DNA of 64,000 nucleotides from Ornithinimicrobium murale (lineage in GTDB: Bacteria > Actinomycetota > Actinomycetes > Actinomycetales > Dermatophilaceae): NCBI RefSeq assembly GCF_003352835.1, contig NZ_QLVD01000001.1, forward strand, positions 124,001-188,000, given 5' to 3'. Both the position numbers and the translations under genes were made by a program. This document shows positions 60,373-64,000 of this stretch, in pieces (within the stretch, counting starts at the first letter, position 1; each line of letters opens with the position of its first letter). Under the pieces are notes generated by a model. It saw nothing but the letters and a program-made list of their open reading frames with translations, was not told the DNA's origin and made no database searches.

Positions 60373-61818
60373 ATGCCGACTTTTGAGTACGCACCGGCGC
60401 CGGAGTCCCGCTCCGTCGTTGATCTGCAGAGCTCCTACGGGCTGTTCATCAACGGCGAGTTCGTCGACTCCCGTGGCGGCACGCCGTTCAAGACCATCAG
60501 CCCCGCCACCGAGGAGGTCCTGGCCGAGGTCTGCGAGGCCAGCGCGGAGGACGTGGACCGGGCCGTGGCCGCCGCGCGCGCCGCTTTCGGGTCCTGGTCT
60601 AGCCTCAGTGGCGCGGACCGGGGCAAGTACCTCTTCCGGATCGCCCGCATCATGCAGGAGCGGGCCCGGGAGTTCGCGGTGCTGGAGTCCCTGGACAACG
60701 GCAAACCGATCAAGGAGTCCCGCGACGTCGACGTCCCGATCGCCGCGGCGCACTTCTTCTACCACGCCGGGTGGGCCGACAAGCTGGCCTATGCCTCCCT
60801 GGGTCAGAACCCGCGCCCGCACGGCGTCGTCGGGCAGGTCATCCCCTGGAACTTCCCGCTGCTGATGCTCGCCTGGAAGATCGCCCCGGCTCTGGCCACC
60901 GGCAACACTGTCGTCCTCAAACCCGCCGAGACCACCCCGCTGACCGCGCTGCTGTTCGCCCAGGTCTGTCAGCAGGCCGACCTGCCCCCGGGCGTGGTCA
61001 ACATCATCACCGGCGCCGGCCCGACCGGCCAGGCGCTCATCGCCCACCAGGACGTCGACAAGGTCGCCTTCACCGGGTCCACCGCCGTGGGCAAGGCCAT
61101 CGCCAGGACGATCGCCGGCACCCGCAAGAAGGCCACCCTCGAGCTCGGTGGCAAGGCCGCCAACATCGTCTTCGACGACGCACCGGTCGACCAGGCCGTC
61201 GAGGGCATCGTCAACGGGATCTTCTTCAACCAGGGCCACGTCTGCTGCGCCGGGTCCCGCCTGCTGGTCCAGGAGTCCATCGCACAGGAGGTCGAGGACA
61301 AACTCAAAGCCCGCCTGGCCACCCTCCGCGTCGGAGACCCCCTGGACAAGAACACCGACATCGGCGCCATCAACTCCGCCGAGCAGCTCGAGCGCATCAA
61401 CACCCTGGTCAAGGTCGGCGAGGACGAGGGCGCGACCCGCTGGTCCCCCGAGTGCGAGCTGCCGGCCAACGGGTTCTGGTTCCGCCCCACCGTGTTCACC
61501 GGCGTCTCCCAGACCCACCGCATCGCCCAGGAGGAGATCTTCGGCCCGGTCCTGTCCGTGCTGACCTTCCGCACCCCCGGCGAAGCCGTCTCCAAGGCCA
61601 ACAACACCCCCTACGGGCTCTCCGCCGGCATCTGGACCGAAAAGGGCTCCCGGATCCTGTGGATGGCCGACCAGCTCAAGGCCGGCGTGGTCTGGGCCAA
61701 CACCTTCAACAAGTTCGACCCGACCAGCCCCTTCGGCGGCTACAAGGAATCCGGCTACGGCCGCGAGGGCGGCCGCCACGGCCTGTCCGCCTACGTCACG
61801 ACAGGAGCCGCCACGTGA
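60373..61818 (+). CDS. Aldehyde dehydrogenase family protein
   Basis: 481 residues, NAD-dependent. Complete catalytic machinery: VIPWNFPLLMLAWKIAPALATGNTVVLKP, FTGSTAVGKAI, E257 in LELGGKAANIV, catalytic Cys291 in GHVCCAGSRL, and EEIFGPVLSVLTF. Next to deoC it is well placed to oxidise the acetaldehyde produced from deoxyribose-5-phosphate to acetate (inferred). ATG 60373 is 13 bases after deoC with GGAGCAG just upstream. Overlaps the next gene by 4 bases. Confidence 0.95.
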   Translation: MPTFEYAPAPESRSVVDLQSSYGLFINGEFVDSRGGTPFKTISPATEEVLAEVCEASAEDVDRAVAAARAAFGSWSSLSGADRGKYLFRIARIMQERAREFAVLESLDNGKPIKESRDVDVPIAAAHFFYHAGWADKLAYASLGQNPRPHGVVGQVIPWNFPLLMLAWKIAPALATGNTVVLKPAETTPLTALLFAQVCQQADLPPGVVNIITGAGPTGQALIAHQDVDKVAFTGSTAVGKAIARTIAGTRKKATLELGGKAANIVFDDAPVDQAVEGIVNGIFFNQGHVCCAGSRLLVQESIAQEVEDKLKARLATLRVGDPLDKNTDIGAINSAEQLERINTLVKVGEDEGATRWSPECELPANGFWFRPTVFTGVSQTHRIAQEEIFGPVLSVLTFRTPGEAVSKANNTPYGLSAGIWTEKGSRILWMADQLKAGVVWANTFNKFDPTSPFGGYKESGYGREGGRHGLSAYVTTGAAT

Positions 61819-62774
61819 GCACCCGCACAACCCAGACCCGCACAACCCAGACCCGCAAGACTCCGGGCAAGGGCACTTCCCCGGACCGGGTCGATGTCCG
61901 CAAGACCTACAAGCTCTACATCGGCGGTGCCTTCCCCCGCTCCGAGTCCGGCCGCTCCTACGAGGTCTACACCACCGGCCGGAGCCCGAAGTTCCTGGCC
62001 AACGCCGCCCAGGGCTCACGCAAGGACGCCCGCGACGCCGTCGTGGCCGCCCGCAAGGCCCAGCCCGGTTGGGCCGGAGCCACCGCCTACAACCGCGGCC
62101 AGGTCCTCTACCGCGTCGCCGAGGTCATGGAGTCCCGGCGCGCCCAGTTCGTCTCCGAGGTCCGGGCCGCCGAGGGACTCACCCCCACCCGCGCCGAGGC
62201 CACCGTCTCTGCCGCCATCGACCGCTGGGTCTGGTACGCCGGCTGGTCCGACAAGTACGCCCAGGTCCTCGGCGGCCTCAACCCCGTCGCCGGCCCGTTC
62301 TTCAACATCTCCGCCCCCGAACCCACCGGCGTCGTAGCCGCCCTGGCACCCCAATCCTCCTCCCTGCTCGGGCTGGTCTCCGTCCTCGCGCCGATCATCG
62401 TCTCCGGCAACACCAGCGTCGTCCTTGCCTCCCAGGACCGCCCCGTCCCCGCGATCACCCTCGCCGAGGCCCTGGCCACCTCCGACGTCCCCGGCGGCGT
62501 AGTCAACCTGATCACCGGCCACACCGCCGAAATCGCCCCCTGGCTCGCCTCCCACCGCGACGTCAACGCCATCGACCTCACCGGCGCCGCCGACGTCGAA
62601 GGCCTCACCTGGGGCGACCTCGAGGCAACCGCCGCCACCAACCTCAAACGCGTGCTGCGCCCCGCAGGCACCACCGCCACCGCCACCGAACCAGACTTCA
62701 CCACCGAACCCGGCCTGGACCGACTCGAAGCCTTCCTGGAGACCAAGACCGTCTGGCACCCCAAAGGCCGCTGA
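61815..62774 (+). CDS. Truncated aldehyde dehydrogenase-like protein lacking the catalytic domain
   Basis: 319 residues from GTG 61815. Follows the ALDH fold at its N-terminal, NAD-binding half: LYIGGAFPRSESGRSYEVY, ARDAVVAARKAQPGW, WAGATAYNRGQVLYRVAEVMESR, GVVAALAPQSSSLLGLVSVLAPIIVSGNTSVVLA and VVNLITGHTAEIAPWL. It stops before the region that should hold the ELGG glutamate and the catalytic Cys; none is present. The reading frame is intact and coupled to the full enzyme, so it is likely expressed as a helper or regulatory subunit, not a fresh pseudogene. The N-terminal TRTTQTRTTQTR is a short tandem repeat. Confidence 0.85.
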   Translation: MSTRTTQTRTTQTRKTPGKGTSPDRVDVRKTYKLYIGGAFPRSESGRSYEVYTTGRSPKFLANAAQGSRKDARDAVVAARKAQPGWAGATAYNRGQVLYRVAEVMESRRAQFVSEVRAAEGLTPTRAEATVSAAIDRWVWYAGWSDKYAQVLGGLNPVAGPFFNISAPEPTGVVAALAPQSSSLLGLVSVLAPIIVSGNTSVVLASQDRPVPAITLAEALATSDVPGGVVNLITGHTAEIAPWLASHRDVNAIDLTGAADVEGLTWGDLEATAATNLKRVLRPAGTTATATEPDFTTEPGLDRLEAFLETKTVWHPKGR

Positions 62775-62779
62775 CCAGG

Positions 62780-62980
62780 TCAGGGGGCCTCGGTGAGACG
62801 CTCCAGACGCTGGACGAGTGACTCACCTGGGCGCGGTGCTGTGCTCAGCGATGCCGCGCTGCTGGCGCTGGCGAGTTCGCGCTGCGCCGCGGCAAGTTCG
62901 AGCTCCGTGCCGTCCGGGAGCCGCACGCCGCTGCCCTCGGGCCGGGATGCGACCACAAGACGTCTCTCACCACCCAGCAA
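62780..62980 (-). CDS. Small hypothetical protein or gene remnant
   Basis: 66 codons, TTG start at 62980, no clear ribosome-binding site. The composition (RLPDGTELELAAAQRELA) looks coding-like and the frame stays open upstream without a normal start, so it may be the tail of a decayed gene. Convergent with the truncated aldehyde dehydrogenase. No family recognised. In the gap 62775-63369 there is otherwise a nested hairpin, a repeat array and the ABC-F leader. Confidence 0.25.
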   Translation of the reverse strand: MLGGERRLVVASRPEGSGVRLPDGTELELAAAQRELASASSAASLSTAPRPGESLVQRLERLTEAP

Positions 62981-62985
62981 CGGCC

Positions 62986-63055
62986 TGTCATGCGATCTCG
63001 GTCCTGCAAGATTCGGGTCAGAGCCCGAAAACCGTCACACCGGAACCGCATGACA
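62986..63055. repeat. Nested inverted repeat with inner hairpin
   Basis: Outer 9-bp arms TGTCATGCG (62986-62994) and CGCATGACA (63047-63055) enclose an inner hairpin TTCGGG (63012-63017) / CCCGAA (63024-63029). It is AT-richer than the surroundings. Could be a terminator or the trace of a small mobile element. Confidence 0.5.
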
Positions 63056-63067
63056 CACGAGCAGACG

Positions 63068-63209
63068 GTGACGCGAGGCGCGGACGATGACGCGCGGACC
63101 TGACGGTGGGTGACGCGAGGCGCGGACGATGACGCGCGGCACTGACGGTGGGTGACGCGAGGCGCGGACGATGACGCGCGGCACTGACGGTGGGTAACGC
63201 GAGGTGCGG
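63068..63209. repeat. Three tandem 42-bp units plus a partial fourth
   Basis: Units start at 63068, 63110 and 63152, partial from 63194. Each begins GTGACGCGAGGCGCGGACGA and contains a second TGACGCGCGG. Copies 2 and 3 are nearly identical; copy 1 differs slightly. The core TGACGCG(A/C)G recurs in the 53.8 kb array. Confidence 0.93.
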
Positions 63210-63272
63210 TGTTCCCCGGTCTCAGTGGAGCAGTGGGCCGAGAATTGGCTCGCCGGTCTCGGTGCTCACACG

Positions 63273-63278
63273 TATAGT
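63273..63278 (+). promoter_or_regulatory. -10 box (TATAGT) of the ABC-F leader transcript
   Basis: TATAGT is a near-consensus -10, ending 7 bases before the ATG at 63286. Transcription would begin at or beside that ATG. No clear -35 is at the right distance; TTGGCT at 63245-63250 is 22 bases upstream, too far. Confidence 0.55.
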
Positions 63279-63285
63279 CGGACAC

Positions 63286-63300
63286 ATGTGGATCTCCTGA
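63286..63300 (+). CDS. Four-codon leader ORF (Met-Trp-Ile-Ser-stop)
   Basis: ATG TGG ATC TCC TGA, 70 bases before the ABC-F start. With the -10 box 7 bases away, it would be the very 5' end of a leaderless mRNA, so translation by stalled or drug-bound ribosomes could be sensed directly. Codons 3-4 (CTCCT within ATCTCCTGA) can pair with the GGGAG ribosome-binding site of the ABC-F gene. This is inference from sequence; there is no protein-level evidence. Confidence 0.45.
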   Translation: MWIS

Positions 63301-63302
63301 AG

Positions 63303-63339
63303 CCGTCCTGCCGCGCCGTCACGCCGAGTCCTCGGACGG
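63303..63339 (+). promoter_or_regulatory. Competing hairpins in the ABC-F leader (putative attenuator)
   Basis: GGACGG (63334-63339) can pair with CCGTCC (63303-63308), and its GACGG (63335-63339) with CCGTC (63316-63320). A third, small hairpin CCGA/TCGG (63324-63327, 63332-63335) overlaps both. Mutually exclusive stems like these are typical of attenuators. No T tract, so it would act on translation or Rho rather than as an intrinsic terminator. Confidence 0.4.
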
Positions 63340-63369
63340 TTGCGGACCACCGCTTTCACGGGAGTTCCC

Positions 63370-64000
63370 ATGACCCAGCCAGCTGCACTGCATACCCCTG
63401 CCGTCTCCGGCGCCGATCACCTGCGCCTCGACGGCATCTCGCGCTCGTTCCCGGATCGCCGTGTCCTGACGGACGTCTCCTTCACCGTCTCCTCCGGTGA
63501 GGTCGCCTGCCTGATCGGTGAGAACGGCTCCGGCAAGTCGACCCTGCTGCGGATCGCCGCCGGCCGCGACGAGCCCGATGCGGGCGCCATCAGCGTGCCC
63601 GGCTCGGTCGGCCTGTTCCACCAGGAGCCGCCCTTCCCGCTCGACCTCACGATCGAGGGGGTGCTGGCCGACGCCACCGCCCCGGTGCGCCAGCTGGCCA
63701 GGCAGGTCGAGGTCGAGGGCCAGGCCATGGCCGCGGGTGATGCCGGCGCTGCAGAGCGACTGGAGCGGGCGATCGAGGCCGCCGAGCGCCACCACGCCTG
63801 GGGGCTGGACCACCGCATCGACCGCGTGGTGTCCGGGCTCGGACTCGCTCACCTCCCCCGAGACCGACGGGCTGAGGCACTCTCTGGTGGACAGGTGTCC
63901 CGGTTGTCCCTGGCCTGGCTGCTGCTTCGCTCCCCCGACACCCTGCTGCTCGACGAACCCACCAACCACCTCGATGACGCGGCCAGCCAGGCGCTGGTGG
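63370..64000 (+). CDS. ABC-F family ATP-binding protein (partial, N-terminal part)
   Basis: The first 210 codons are in the window; the gene continues to the right. ATG 63370 with GGGAG 5 bases upstream. First ATPase domain: SRSFPDRRVLTDVSFTVSSGEVACLIGENGSGKSTLLRIAAG (Walker A), LFHQEPPFPLDLTIEGVL (Q loop), LSGGQVSRLSLAWLLL (signature), DTLLLDEPTNHLDDAA (Walker B). ABC-F proteins have no membrane domain; they bind ribosomes, some conferring macrolide, lincosamide or pleuromutilin resistance, others acting as translation factors. The leader with a mini-ORF favours an inducible resistance type. Confidence 0.9.
   Translation, partial: MTQPAALHTPAVSGADHLRLDGISRSFPDRRVLTDVSFTVSSGEVACLIGENGSGKSTLLRIAAGRDEPDAGAISVPGSVGLFHQEPPFPLDLTIEGVLADATAPVRQLARQVEVEGQAMAAGDAGAAERLERAIEAAERHHAWGLDHRIDRVVSGLGLAHLPRDRRAEALSGGQVSRLSLAWLLLRSPDTLLLDEPTNHLDDAASQALV

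Noticed and set aside
60771..61814. N-terminal extension of the truncated aldehyde dehydrogenase
   Set aside because: The extension overlaps the full-length aldehyde dehydrogenase in another frame and is Arg/Pro-rich; the GTG at 61815 matches the fold start.

Overview
This is a contiguous piece of chromosome from a very high-GC actinobacterium. It carries mycothione reductase, the MtrAB-LpqB system, a WhiB protein, the F420 genes fbiA and fbiB, LytR-CpsA-Psr chemistry and many GTG starts. Gene content and order suggest Micrococcales, probably near Intrasporangiaceae/Ornithinimicrobiaceae; the family assignment is inference. I see no rRNA, tRNA, insertion sequence, prophage or CRISPR array.

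Layout. 0.3-7.7 kb (all minus) is the conserved actinobacterial string ahcY-mtrA-mtrB-lpqB-comF-hpf, with a partial YcaQ-like glycosylase at the left edge. 8.1-18.97 kb is an accessory block: mycothione reductase, tryptophan catabolism (kynA, kynU), an ABC/FtsX exporter, an amidohydrolase, a secreted M4 protease and a two-domain regulator. 18.98-32.4 kb returns to a block shared in order with the mycobacterial Rv3256c-Rv3263 neighbourhood: SIS protein, Trm112, manB, DUF3499, a zincin-like protein, DUF5719, a giant glycosyltransferase, WhiB, fbiA-fbiB, AlkA-like glycosylase and TIGR03089. 32.5-42.8 kb holds a 3-oxoacid CoA-transferase, an LCP enzyme, a methyltransferase, a universal stress protein, selA, a hemolysin III protein, a sortase-like protein without the catalytic Cys, a deaminase and an acyl-CoA dehydrogenase. 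42.9-47.5 kb is lpdA, purine nucleoside phosphorylase and phosphosugar mutase. 48.2-57.8 kb is the membrane/MoxR cluster (DUF4129, DUF4350, MoxR, DUF58, SpoIIM, RDD), split by a CHRD protein and a serine hydrolase. 57.8-62.8 kb is nucleoside salvage (add, cupin, deoC, two aldehyde dehydrogenase-like genes). The right edge enters an ABC-F gene.

How the genes work together. Purine nucleoside phosphorylase, phosphosugar mutase, adenosine deaminase, deoxyribose-phosphate aldolase and aldehyde dehydrogenase together make a nucleoside-to-central-metabolism route. ahcY feeds adenosine into the same pool. MtrA, MtrB and LpqB form one signalling operon. FbiA and a short FbiB make F420 polyglutamate.

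Main unusual signals: (1) a probable leaderless four-codon leader ORF (Met-Trp-Ile-Ser) with competing hairpins ahead of the ABC-F gene; (2) a recurring TAnnnT box 6-9 nt before start codons, implying widespread leaderless transcripts; (3) a GTATGCC/GGCATAC word present in every reading frame and in gaps, apparently in excess; (4) five different intergenic repeat arrays; (5) several apparent pseudoenzymes (sortase-like, zincin-like, truncated aldehyde dehydrogenase).
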